From Sphingomonadales bacterium UBA2369 (GTDB taxonomy: Bacteria; Pseudomonadota; Alphaproteobacteria; Sphingomonadales; Sphingomonadaceae), in the NCBI GenBank assembly GCA_002344055.1, contig DDTH01000014.1:24748-88747 (forward strand): 64,000 bases of DNA, in the 5' to 3' direction. The position numbers and the translations under genes are program-made. The notes under the pieces were generated by a model. The model saw only the letters and a list, made by a program, of their open reading frames with translations, made no database searches and had not been told where the DNA came from. Of the stretch, positions 9,613 through 17,709 are shown in pieces; the stretch's first letter is position 1, and each line of letters begins with the position of its first letter.

Positions 9613-11358
9613 ATGATCGCAGGGCGTAATCTTCGCGTGCTGGCGCTTGGCCTGACGGCCACGATGGGCCTGTCCGCGTGCGTGACGGTGCAGGACGATC
9701 TCGGGCAGCCGGGGGTGCTTGCGCCCAAGCCGGTATCGCTCGACGCCTATGCCTGGCTCGACCGTTCCGACGCGCTGCTGGACGCGATCGCGCAATCGCC
9801 CCCCGATTACAGCTTCGACCATGCAGGCCAGCAATTTTACGCCTGGGAAGTCGACGACGTCCTGATCGTCGAAGAAGTCAGCGCCAATGGCTATGTCCTC
9901 TATCTCTACGATGCGGGGCAGGACTGGCCCTTCTTCATCCGCACGCCGGACGAAGCGGCGGGCTTCGATGGCCAGGAAATCGCGGTGGTCTACACGCGCG
10001 ACGGCGATGTCCTCGTGGATGCCGATCGCTGGGGATCCAATCCGCGCTTCCAGCCGCTGCAATATCGCGGGCGGGCGGTGCGGCTGGCCGCCCGGCAGAG
10101 CCGGTGGGACCGGAACGCCGCGCAGGCCTGGGTCGCGGTCGAGGCCGTGATTTCGGCGCAGCGCCATGCCTGGGAACAGCGCTGGCGCGCGGATCGCGAG
10201 TGGGAATTGTATCGCACGCGGATTGAGGCGGAGGCGCAGCGGGCCAGGCTGCAGGCGGAACGCCAGCGCCGGCGGGAATCCCGCGACGCCTTCCGCCGCT
10301 GGCGTGAGAGCGGCGGGGCCGGCGCACCGCCGCCCGGCGTCCGCCGGCCGGACCGCGATGGCGACGGGCGGCCGGATCGCCCGCGCGACCGCGACGATCG
10401 GCCCAATCGCCCGGACAGCGGCCCGAACCGTCCCGATCGTCCGGACCGGCCCAATCGTCCCAATGACGGTGCTACCCGTCCGGATCGCCCGGACCGGCCC
10501 CGCGACGGCCGGCCGACGCCGCCAGTCACCAACCCGCGCCCCGAGCGGCCGCAGCCACGCCCGCCGGGTGCCGTGACGCCCTCCCAGCCGGCCACCCCGC
10601 CCACTGTCCGGCCCGAGCCGGAATACAGGCCGACCGCTCCGGACCGGGTTTCGCGGCAGCCGCGCGTGCCGGACGAACCGCCGCCGCCGCGCGACAGCAG
10701 CGCGACGATCAGTCGCGAGGAGTTGCTGCGCAGCGAGGAAGAACGCGACCGGCGGGCCGCGGAAGACCTGGCCCGGGCGCAGCGCGAGCAGGAAGCGCTC
10801 TTGCGCGCCCAGCGTGAGGCTCAGGCCGCCGAAGCAGCCGAGGGCCGGCGGCAGGACGAGCGCCGCCGCATGCAGGCGGTTGAAGAGGCGCAGCGCGAGG
10901 CTGCGGACAATGCGCGCCAGGTCCGTGCCGCGGAGGAAGCCGCGCAGGCACGGCGTCAGGCGGAAGCGGAGGAGGCGCAACGCCGCGCTGCCCAGCAGGC
11001 GGAAGCCGAGCGGCAGCGTCAGGCCTCTCAACAAGCCGAGCGGGAGCGTCAGGCGGCCCAAGAAGCCGAGCGGCAGCGTCAGGCGGCCCAAGAAGCCGAG
11101 CGGCAGCGTCAGGCGGCACAAGAAGCCGAGCGGCAGCGTCAGGCGGCACAGGAGGCCGAGCAGCGAGCGGCCGAGCAGGCGGCTGCGCGGGAAGCCCGGC
11201 GTCAGCAGCAGGAGGCTGAGGCGGCGCAGCGGCGCGAAGCCGAGAGGGCTGCTGCGGCTGAAGCCGCTCGCCGTCAGGCAGAGCAGGATGCTGCGGCAGA
11301 ACGCGCCCGTGCCGAGCAGCCCTCGCGCCCGAGAGAATCGACTCTGGAGCCGGAGTAA
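9613..11358 (+). CDS. Large lipoprotein with proline/arginine and coiled-coil repeat tail
   Basis: This 581-residue protein has lipobox LSAC near residue 23, then an unrecognised globular domain of about 170 residues. A low-complexity Arg/Pro/Asp region follows (RPDRPDRPNRP-type repeats, about 10,340-10,540). The tail is a highly charged Ala/Glu/Arg/Gln coiled coil with five near-identical 30-bp units coding for AERQRQAAQE. The tail resembles long helical envelope spacers such as TolA, but no TolA domain is seen. ATG 9613 is chosen because GGGGAG lies 7 bp upstream. It may be a periplasm-spanning protein; the role is unknown. Confidence 0.72.
   Translation: MIAGRNLRVLALGLTATMGLSACVTVQDDLGQPGVLAPKPVSLDAYAWLDRSDALLDAIAQSPPDYSFDHAGQQFYAWEVDDVLIVEEVSANGYVLYLYDAGQDWPFFIRTPDEAAGFDGQEIAVVYTRDGDVLVDADRWGSNPRFQPLQYRGRAVRLAARQSRWDRNAAQAWVAVEAVISAQRHAWEQRWRADREWELYRTRIEAEAQRARLQAERQRRRESRDAFRRWRESGGAGAPPPGVRRPDRDGDGRPDRPRDRDDRPNRPDSGPNRPDRPDRPNRPNDGATRPDRPDRPRDGRPTPPVTNPRPERPQPRPPGAVTPSQPATPPTVRPEPEYRPTAPDRVSRQPRVPDEPPPPRDSSATISREELLRSEEERDRRAAEDLARAQREQEALLRAQREAQAAEAAEGRRQDERRRMQAVEEAQREAADNARQVRAAEEAAQARRQAEAEEAQRRAAQQAEAERQRQASQQAERERQAAQEAERQRQAAQEAERQRQAAQEAERQRQAAQEAEQRAAEQAAAREARRQQQEAEAAQRREAERAAAAEAARRQAEQDAAAERARAEQPSRPRESTLEPE
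11005..11154 (+). repeat. Five tandem 30-bp coding repeats
   Basis: Units start at 11005, 11035, 11065, 11095 and 11125, each beginning GCCGAGCGG and coding for AERxRQAxQx. The middle three are nearly identical at DNA level, which points to recent slippage or unequal crossing-over inside the lipoprotein gene. Confidence 0.9.
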
Positions 11359-11388
11359 AGCGGCGGCGCCTCAGCGCAGCTGAAAGCT

Positions 11389-12057
11389 CTACCCGTCTGT
11401 GTCGTCGGGTTCGTCGCGCCCATTGGCTTCGGCCGCGGCGGAGATCAGATCGCGCGTGACCGGCGCGTCGGCGCCAAGGCTGGCGCGGGCAGTCGCGACG
11501 CCGCGATCGAGCTGACCCGCAAGCTCGCGCAGGCGGCCGGCCCGCTTCAGGAATACGGCATATTCCAGCAGCGCATTGAGCGTCGCCTCGTCGCCCGCGC
11601 CGAGCGTGCGGCCGCGCGCCTCGATCACCCGGCGCATCAGCGGCTCGGCGGCGGCAGTGTCGCCACGCTCGACATGGAGCTGCGCCAGATTGGCGAGCGC
11701 ATTCAGCGTTTCGGCATGATCCGGCCCGGCCACCCGCTCCAGCCCGCCGGCCGATTCCAGCGCGATCGGCAGAGCCGTGTCGAGTTCGCCCTGCAATTGG
11801 TGGATCACCGCAATGTCATTCAGCGCGCGCAAGGCCAGGATGCTCTGCGCGCCAAGCTCACCGGAAATGAAGCCGTAAGCGTCGCGCGTCATCATCATCG
11901 CGTCGCGATAGCGGCCGGCGGCGAAGTAACGGCGCGCCTGCGCGGCGACGCGCTCATATTCGGCCTCGGCGCTCAGAATCGGCTGATCCTGCGCGGCGGC
12001 AATCGAAGGGGTGGCGAGGGCCAGGAACGCGGCCGAGACCAGAGAGATACGCTGCAT
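11389..12057 (-). CDS. Exported tetratricopeptide-repeat protein
   Basis: This 222-residue protein has a signal peptide (MQRISLVSAAFLALATPSIAA) and then TPR-like helical pairs: YERVAAQARRYFAAGRYRDAM, ETLNALANLAQLHVERGDTA and ATLNALLEYAVFLKRAGRL. These resemble the TPR_10/TPR_12 families and suggest a periplasmic protein-interaction scaffold. The ATG at 12057 is chosen because it opens the signal peptide; the longer frame upstream is a shadow of the DUF1801 gene. The gene is convergent with the repeat lipoprotein. No partner is evident. Confidence 0.75.
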   Translation of the reverse strand: MQRISLVSAAFLALATPSIAAAQDQPILSAEAEYERVAAQARRYFAAGRYRDAMMMTRDAYGFISGELGAQSILALRALNDIAVIHQLQGELDTALPIALESAGGLERVAGPDHAETLNALANLAQLHVERGDTAAAEPLMRRVIEARGRTLGAGDEATLNALLEYAVFLKRAGRLRELAGQLDRGVATARASLGADAPVTRDLISAAAEANGRDEPDDTDG

Positions 12058-12163
12058 GGCGGCCGATGTGGATTGCCCGGACGCGAATGGCAAGTTTCCG
12101 GTCTTGCCTCGGGCGACGACAGGCGTAGGCTGCGCGGCGGGCCGGTTGAGGGAAGAGGTTCGG

Positions 12164-12586
12164 ATGGCCGGAAACAAGACCAAACCGACCGGCATTCCCC
12201 CTGCCGATTTTCTCGCCACCGTCCCGGACGCGACGCGGCGCGACGATGCCGGCAAGCTGATCGCGATGATGGAGCGGCTGTCCGGCGAGCAGGCCTATAT
12301 GTGGGGGCCGAGCATCATCGGCTTCGGCTCCTACACCTACAAATGCGGCAAGCGCGACGAGAGCGCGCCGCGCCTCGGCTTCGCCCCGCGCGGGCGCGAG
12401 ACGGTCGTCTATTTGACGGCGGATTACGACAGACGCGACGAACAGCTGGCACGGCTCGGCAAGCACCGGATGGCCAAATGCTGCCTCTACATCAAGAAAC
12501 TGGCGGACATTGACGAGGCGGTGCTGGAGGAGATGATCGCCGGCGACCTGAAGGCGATGGACCGCAAATATCCGAGAGACGCATGA
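12164..12586 (+). CDS. DUF1801 protein, copy 1
   Basis: This 140-residue soluble protein carries the DUF1801 (YdhG-like) marks MWGPSIIGFGSYTYKCGKRDE, GFAPRGRETVVYL, LGKHRMAKCCLYIKKLADID and a closing AVLEEMIAGDLKAM helix. Function is unknown. The ATG at 12164 follows GGAAGAGGTTCGG. A closely similar 140-residue copy lies at 13409-13831, and both begin MAxNKTxPTG, so they arose by local duplication. A methyltransferase gene lies between them. Confidence 0.85.
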   Translation: MAGNKTKPTGIPPADFLATVPDATRRDDAGKLIAMMERLSGEQAYMWGPSIIGFGSYTYKCGKRDESAPRLGFAPRGRETVVYLTADYDRRDEQLARLGKHRMAKCCLYIKKLADIDEAVLEEMIAGDLKAMDRKYPRDA

Positions 12587-12626
12587 GAGTGAGGGTGGGC
12601 CAAGACCTCAGCCAAGGAGAGCCGAT

Positions 12627-13397
12627 ATGCCCAGACCTGTGATGATCGCGGCCGCAATATTGCTGGCACTGCCATCCTGCATGACCGCACCCGCGCAACC
12701 GGGCGCGGACTATGCCGCCGCCGTCGCGGCGCCGGGCCGGACGGAGGCGCATCGTGCGCTCGACGAGGTGCGCCGCCCGGCCGAAGTGCTGGCCTTCATG
12801 GGGCTGAAGCGCGGCGACCGTGTGCTCGATTACTTCACCGGCAACGGCTATTATGCCGAGCTGATGGCGCAGGCGGTCGGGCCGCAGGGCTCGGTGGTCG
12901 GCTGGAATTCCGAAAGCTTCGGCCGCAACCCGGAAATCCGCGCTGCCTTGGACGCGATGGCGGGCCGCAACGCCAATACGAGCTTCATCTCCGGCCCCTC
13001 GACCGCGCTCTCCTTCGCGCCGGCTTCCTATGATTTCGTGATGATGCACCTCGTCTATCACGATGCTTATTGGGAAAGCGCGCGGTTCGGGCTGCCCCGG
13101 ATCGATCCGAACAGTGTGACGCAGGCGATCTACCGGACATTGCGGCCCGGCGGCACGGTCGCGGTGATCGACCATGTCGCCAATCCCGGCCGCGAGACCC
13201 GCGCCGAGGTGGAGGCGACGCACCGCATCCTGCCCGAAACGATCCGCGCCGATTTCGAACGGGCCGGCTTCGTGCTGGAGGCGGAATCGCAATTGCTGCG
13301 CAATCCGGCGGACGACCGTTCCGTGAACGTCTTCACGCCCAGCATCCGTGGCCATACCGACCGGATCGTGTACCGCTTCCGCAAGCCCGCCCGCTAG
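12627..13397 (+). CDS. Exported class I SAM-dependent methyltransferase-like lipoprotein
   Basis: This 256-residue protein has a lipoprotein-type leader (lipobox LPSC near residue 18) followed by a class I methyltransferase fold. It shows MGLKRGDRVLDYFTGNGYYAELMA as motif I, then FDFVMMHLVYHD-like and LRPGGTVAVIDHVANPG segments. S-adenosylmethionine is not expected in the periplasm. The protein may therefore have another role despite the fold, or the leader may not be cleaved. It sits between two DUF1801 copies with short gaps (40 and 11 bp), which suggests one transcript. Confidence 0.82.
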   Translation: MPRPVMIAAAILLALPSCMTAPAQPGADYAAAVAAPGRTEAHRALDEVRRPAEVLAFMGLKRGDRVLDYFTGNGYYAELMAQAVGPQGSVVGWNSESFGRNPEIRAALDAMAGRNANTSFISGPSTALSFAPASYDFVMMHLVYHDAYWESARFGLPRIDPNSVTQAIYRTLRPGGTVAVIDHVANPGRETRAEVEATHRILPETIRADFERAGFVLEAESQLLRNPADDRSVNVFTPSIRGHTDRIVYRFRKPAR

Positions 13398-13408
13398 GAG
13401 CCGCGCCG

Positions 13409-13831
13409 ATGGCCGAGAACAAGACCCAGCCGACCGGGGTGGCGGTGGCGGACTTCATCGCCGCCGTCCCCGATCCCGTCCGCCGTGGCGATGCGGAGCG
13501 CGTCTGTGCGATGATGGCGCGCCTGTCGGGCGAACCGGCAAGGATGTGGGGGCCGAGCATCGTCGGCTTCGGCAGCTACAGCTATTTGTGCGGCAAGAGG
13601 GAGGAGACATTCCTGCGCATCGGCTTCTCGCCGCGCGCCAAGGAATTGGTGCTGTATCTGCTGCCCGGCTATGAGGGGAAGGAAGCGCAGCTGGCGAAGC
13701 TGGGTAAGCACCGGACCGGCAAGTCCTGCCTCTATATCAAGAGGCTGGCGGATGTTGATGAGGCTGTGCTGGAAGAGCTGACGGCCGACGCGCTCGCCTG
13801 GATGGAGGCGAAATATCCGAAGGCGGCGTGA
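13409..13831 (+). CDS. DUF1801 protein, copy 2
   Basis: This 140-residue paralogue of the gene at 12164 has the same length and the same opening (MAENKTQPTG). It shares the core MWGPSIVGFGSYSYLCGKREE, LAKLGKHRTGKSCLYIKRLAD and the C-terminal helix VDEAVLEELTADAL. The start 11 bp after the methyltransferase stop is ATG 13409. The open frame runs back through the methyltransferase gene but has no support there. The stop overlaps a GTG (GTGA) that opens a 45-codon frame resembling the end of this same family. Confidence 0.85.
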   Translation: MAENKTQPTGVAVADFIAAVPDPVRRGDAERVCAMMARLSGEPARMWGPSIVGFGSYSYLCGKREETFLRIGFSPRAKELVLYLLPGYEGKEAQLAKLGKHRTGKSCLYIKRLADVDEAVLEELTADALAWMEAKYPKAA

Positions 13832-13965
13832 GACCCGCCCTTCCCGGGGAAGCCTGCCCCGTCGCGCTGTGTGATGCCTTCGTCGCATTGATCGAGGCTG
13901 TGCTGGAGGCGTTCATCATCGGCGGCCTAGCGCGGATCGGCGAGGAAGTTCCGCGGGAGACGTGA
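13828..13965 (+). pseudogene. Probable remnant of a third DUF1801 copy
   Basis: A 45-codon frame starts with GTG overlapping the copy 2 stop. Its end reads IEAVLEAFIIGGLARIGEEVPRET. Aligned with the end of copy 1 (DEAVLEEMIAGDLKAMDRKYPRDA) the last 20 codons match in length with no gap. One extra base at about 13892 shifts the frame relative to the upstream part. Bases 13886-13965 therefore look like a decayed C-terminal end of a third tandem copy. It may still be translated as a small coupled peptide. The resemblance is by eye only. Confidence 0.4.
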
Positions 13966-13966
13966 G

Positions 13967-14686
13967 ATGAAGATGGCTATGCGTATCGCGATCGGGCTGA
14001 TGGCCGGCATGACGGCCACGTCCGCCGTCGCGGAGGTGCTGGTGCTGCGTTCGGTCGGGCCGTCGAGCAGCCGCTATCCCGCCGGACGGCGCTTTCCCGA
14101 CAATGCGAGCTTCACGCTGCGTGCCAACGACATGGTGTCGTTGCTGACCCCGCAGGGGACGCGGGTGTTCCGCGGGCAGGGCGTGTTCGTCGCCAACCGT
14201 TCCTATCCCACCGGACGGCAAAGCGCTGCGCAGGTACGGATCGATATTGGCGGGACGCGCGGCCCGGGCGACGTCGCGGGCGCTGCGCCGAGCATGCCGA
14301 CATCGGTGTGGAGCTTCGCGGCTTATGCGGCGGGAAATCTGTGTTTCCCGGCGGGGGAGCGGCCACTGCTGTGGCGCTCCAACAGCAGCGAGGCCGTCAC
14401 CATGGTGGTCGCGGACGCGGGCGGGCGCGAGCATCGCGCGGCCTGGCCGGCGGGCGACGCGGTCGTCGCCTGGCCCGCCACGCTCGCGGTAACCGCCAAC
14501 GCGCCCTACAGGCTCAGGATGCCGGGCGCGCAGCCGCAGCGCATCTGGCTGCGGCCGATCGCGAACGGCAATTCGCTCGATCGCGACGCGCTGGCGCGGG
14601 CTTTGGTCGCGGCACGCTGCGAGGATCAGGTCGCGACCTTCGCCGCGCTGAACCTCGCCCCCGCGCCGGAAGCCGCCGGCCCTTAG
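13967..14686 (+). CDS. Hypothetical exported protein
   Basis: This 239-residue protein has a signal peptide (RIAIGLMAGMTATSAVAEVL). The region after it (RSVGPSSSRYPAGRRFPDNASFTLRANDMVSLLTPQG) looks like a beta-rich module, followed by a predicted periplasmic domain with cysteines in NLCFPAG and AARCEDQ. I do not recognise a family. The stop codon overlaps the convergent helicase stop by 3 bp. It starts 2 bp after the DUF1801 remnant, so it may be the last gene of that transcript. Confidence 0.68.
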   Translation: MKMAMRIAIGLMAGMTATSAVAEVLVLRSVGPSSSRYPAGRRFPDNASFTLRANDMVSLLTPQGTRVFRGQGVFVANRSYPTGRQSAAQVRIDIGGTRGPGDVAGAAPSMPTSVWSFAAYAAGNLCFPAGERPLLWRSNSSEAVTMVVADAGGREHRAAWPAGDAVVAWPATLAVTANAPYRLRMPGAQPQRIWLRPIANGNSLDRDALARALVAARCEDQVATFAALNLAPAPEAAGP

Positions 14687-15993
14687 CCCCGCGCGCGCTG
14701 GCGCTGGCGGGGACGGCCGGCAGGCTTCACCGCGCCGGCGTGACGGCCGACTTCGCCGCGGCGGGGGCGGGGCTCCCAGCGGCGCTCTTCGCCCGACGTG
14801 TCGCTGGCGACATTCTTGCGGGTCGCCTTGATGCGGTTGGCTTCCTGATTGAAGTTGGCGGGAAGCGGCGCGACGTCGACCTTCTGGCGCGTGAGCTTCT
14901 CGATGTCCTTCAGATAAGGACGCTCGTCCTCGGCGCAGAAGGAGACGGCGACGCCCGCGGCGCCCGCACGCGCGGTGCGGCCGATGCGGTGGACATATTG
15001 CTCCGGCACGTTCGGCAGCTCGAAATTGATCACGTGGCTGACGCCGCTGACGTCGATGCCGCGCGCGGCGATGTCGGTCGCGACCAGGATCGGCACGTCG
15101 CCTGAGCGGAAGGCGGCGAGCGCCTTCTCGCGTTGCGGCTGGCTTTTGTTGCCGTGGATCGCGGCGGCGGCGATGCCGTTGCCCGCGAGCAGTTTCACCA
15201 CGCGGTCGGCGCCATGCTTGGTGCGCGTGAAGATCAGCACGCGGTCCATATTGCCGCGATCGCCGAAGCCGACGCGCAGCATGATGGTGAGCAGAGCCTG
15301 CTTCTCGTCCTGGCGGCAGAAGCTGACAAACTGGTCGACGCGCTCGGCCGTGGTCGCCGCCGGGGCGACGCGCACCTCGGCCGGATCGGTCAGGAACTTG
15401 TCGGCCAGCTGGCGGATGGCCGGCGGCATGGTCGCCGAGAAGAAGAGCGTCTGGCGCCTGGCCGGCAGCATCGTCACGATCTTCTTGAGCGCGTGGATGA
15501 AGCCCAGGTCGAGCATCTGGTCGGCCTCGTCGAGGACGAGGATCTCGACTTCGCGGAGCGAAAGCGCGCGCTGTTCGACCAGGTCGATCAGGCGGCCCGG
15601 CGTGGCGACGAGCACGTCGACCCCGCGCGACACGTCGCGCCGGTTCATGTTGATCGAGGTGCCGCCGAAGACGGTTGCGACCTTCATGCCGGCAAACTGG
15701 CCGTAAGCGCGGGCGCTGTCGGCGATCTGCCCGGCCAGCTCGCGGGTCGGGGCGAGCACCAGCATGCGGCAGGTGTGCGGGCGCAGGCCGCGGCCGGAAG
15801 CGACCAGGCGGTCGATCGACGGCAGCATGAAGGCGGCGGTCTTGCCGGTGCCGGTCTGCGCGATGCCGAGCAGATCGCGGCCCTTCAACAGGGTCGGGAT
15901 CGCATCGCGCTGGATCGGCGTCGGGCTGTCATAGGATTTCAGCGCAAGCGCCTGGAGAACGGGCTGCGACAGCCCGAGATCGGAAAAGGACAT
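14683..15993 (-). CDS. rhlE: DEAD-box RNA helicase (RhlE type)
   Basis: This 436-residue ATP-dependent RNA helicase contains the full motif set: Q motif (YDSPTPIQRDAIP), motif I (AQTGTGKT), PTRELAGQI, TPGRLIDL, motif II LDEADQML, SAT in FFSATMPP, VATDIAARGID and HRIGRTARAG. The basic, disordered C-terminal tail (RRWEPRPRRGEVGR...) is typical of RhlE-like proteins that act on ribosome assembly or mRNA decay. The ATG at 15993 opens MSFSDLGLSQPVLQAL, the family start; a longer frame start at 16041 is less likely. Confidence 0.93.
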   Translation of the reverse strand: MSFSDLGLSQPVLQALALKSYDSPTPIQRDAIPTLLKGRDLLGIAQTGTGKTAAFMLPSIDRLVASGRGLRPHTCRMLVLAPTRELAGQIADSARAYGQFAGMKVATVFGGTSINMNRRDVSRGVDVLVATPGRLIDLVEQRALSLREVEILVLDEADQMLDLGFIHALKKIVTMLPARRQTLFFSATMPPAIRQLADKFLTDPAEVRVAPAATTAERVDQFVSFCRQDEKQALLTIMLRVGFGDRGNMDRVLIFTRTKHGADRVVKLLAGNGIAAAAIHGNKSQPQREKALAAFRSGDVPILVATDIAARGIDVSGVSHVINFELPNVPEQYVHRIGRTARAGAAGVAVSFCAEDERPYLKDIEKLTRQKVDVAPLPANFNQEANRIKATRKNVASDTSGEERRWEPRPRRGEVGRHAGAVKPAGRPRQRQRARG

Positions 15994-16222
15994 GGATAGA
16001 CTCACAAATGAGCGGCCGGGCGCGCAGCCCAGATGGCGCACGCACGGCGGCGGGTGTCTGAACGACCCGCGTGAAAAGGGAAGCTCTCAAAACAACCGAG
16101 GCGGAGCCGGGGCCTTAAAGGTCCGATCACGCTGCATGACGCCTCGCTGCGGTGCAACATGGCGGAGGAGGGGTGAAAAGTCAATGAACGGCCGACTGCT
16201 CAATCGGTCTTGTCATCAATGT
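15994..16222 (-). promoter_or_regulatory. Leader/promoter region upstream of rhlE
   Basis: These 229 bp lie between the helicase start and the 3' end of the ABC permease operon. No credible protein is seen. It must contain the helicase promoter and probably a long 5' leader, a common feature of cold-responsive DEAD-box helicase genes, but I cannot assign boxes with confidence. Confidence 0.4.
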
Positions 16223-16999
16223 CTAGCTTTCCCCCCGGCGCTCGAACCGGGCGTAGACCCATAATAGCATCAGGACACTCATGGTTGCGGCCACGCCGAG
16301 CGTAGCGATGAGGGGTTGCGCATCGGCCGCAAGCCATAGGGCCTTCATCTCCCAATAAGCCGGCGACAGCCAGGCGAGATAGAGGATCGGAGGAACCGCG
16401 AAATAGGCGAAAACCGGCAGTGCGAGAATGCTGTTCGCCACACGCATGACTGCCAAGGCGCCCATCTTGTCCTTGGCGAACGCCGCCATGGCGAGTGCCA
16501 CGACCGGGGCATTCAGCGCGTTGACCATCGCGATCAGCGCAACCGTCGCGATCGGGAGAGGTGACAGGCCCGCAACCGGATAAGCGACCACCGTCATGCC
16601 GACCGAGAGAGCAAGCGGCGTGAACAGGCGTGCCGCAAGATAGCGGGCAAAGGACACCGGCATGACCCGCAAGGCCAGCAGCGTGCGCTCGTCACGTTCC
16701 CCAACGAGAAGGAGGCCATAGACAGCGCCGACAAGACCGGGAGCGATCGCTGTCAGCAGGCTCATCAGCAGCATCGGCGTGGCGCGGGCGACCTCCGCGC
16801 CCAGGTCCTGGCCCAGATATGCGGCGAGCGACGCCTCCAACGTCGCGACGCCCGGCACGGCGAACCGGAAAATCAGCGCGACAGCCAGGGGGGCAGTGAT
16901 GATGCCTGCCATGAGCGGATCGCGGATTACCCTGCGAAGATCGGCTGCGATCAACGTGGCGACGAGGCCGCGGCGCCGGGCAAGCTGGGGCGAAGTCAT
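16223..16999 (-). CDS. ABC transporter permease (second subunit)
   Basis: This 258-residue integral membrane protein has about six hydrophobic helices (for example PLMAGIITAPLAVALIFRF, MLLMSLLTAIAPGLVGAVYGLLLV and LGVAATMSVLMLLWVYA). The segment GERDERTLLALRVMPVS is the cytoplasmic loop usual in ABC-2 exporters. Its start overlaps the upstream permease stop (ATGA), and the ATPase lies two genes upstream. The arrangement ATPase-permease-permease resembles the actinobacterial drug exporters of the Rv2688c-Rv2686c kind; the substrate here is unknown. Confidence 0.85.
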   Translation of the reverse strand: MTSPQLARRRGLVATLIAADLRRVIRDPLMAGIITAPLAVALIFRFAVPGVATLEASLAAYLGQDLGAEVARATPMLLMSLLTAIAPGLVGAVYGLLLVGERDERTLLALRVMPVSFARYLAARLFTPLALSVGMTVVAYPVAGLSPLPIATVALIAMVNALNAPVVALAMAAFAKDKMGALAVMRVANSILALPVFAYFAVPPILYLAWLSPAYWEMKALWLAADAQPLIATLGVAATMSVLMLLWVYARFERRGES

Positions 17000-17709
17000 C
17001 ACACGCCCCCGATCCGGGCACGCATCCGCACAATGGCGGCGTAAGCGAGGACTCCCGCCGCCGCGAGCCACGCCGCCGTCGATGCGATCGCCATGGCCAG
17101 GCTCTGCGTGGCGTCGAGGTTGAAGGCGATCTCGATCAGAGCCAAGGGGCCGGCAGTCGGGTGCCAGACAAACCACAAGGGATCGATCCCGAGCAACACG
17201 CCGTAGCCCGGCGCGCTGAGCGCCATGATCGCGCCAATCATGGGGAGGAGAAAGGCGTACAGATCGTCGAACCAGGCGATGACCACGAAGCCGAAGAGGG
17301 CCGAAAGGCCGGCGGCGCTGAACAGCCCTCCGGCCAGTGCCAGCCGCCACATGGGCGCATCGTAGACCAGCAGGACGAGCAGGAGCGTCTGCATCAGCGA
17401 GAGCAGGCCCACCGTCACCACGCGCGCGGCCAGATAGGCCCGCGGGCTCAACGGGCTCACCCAAAGCATCGCGAAGGCACCCTCGCCGCGCTCAAGAAGG
17501 ACCATCAGTCCCACCAGCATGAGCGGTGACAGCACCGCATCGAACAGGATGATGGCGGCCATGAAGCTCTCGTAGCCGGCGAAGTCCAGGCGCGACGCCT
17601 GCATCGCGATCAGCAGCATCAAACCGAACACCGCGAGGCTCACCCAGATATAGCCCGAGCGATAGAGCGTACGGATGTCGTTTCCGGCAAGCGGCGCAAA
17701 GCCCCTCAT
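16999..17709 (-). CDS. ABC transporter permease (first subunit)
   Basis: This 236-residue protein has about six membrane helices and an ABC-2 style loop (LERGEGAFAMLWVSPLSPRAYLAARV). It pairs with the permease at 16223 and the ATPase at 17706. Both junctions overlap by 4 bp, so the three are translationally coupled and should form one exporter. The mirrored loop sequences in the two permeases (GERDERTLLALRVMPVSFARYLAAR and GEGAFAMLWVSPLSPRAYLAAR) suggest an old duplication. Confidence 0.86.
   Translation of the reverse strand: MRGFAPLAGNDIRTLYRSGYIWVSLAVFGLMLLIAMQASRLDFAGYESFMAAIILFDAVLSPLMLVGLMVLLERGEGAFAMLWVSPLSPRAYLAARVVTVGLLSLMQTLLLVLLVYDAPMWRLALAGGLFSAAGLSALFGFVVIAWFDDLYAFLLPMIGAIMALSAPGYGVLLGIDPLWFVWHPTAGPLALIEIAFNLDATQSLAMAIASTAAWLAAAGVLAYAAIVRMRARIGGV

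Noticed and set aside
9580..11121. 513-codon frame antisense to the repeat lipoprotein
   Set aside because: It mirrors the repeat region and has a Leu/Arg/Pro repeat translation with no domain; no ribosome-binding site was seen.
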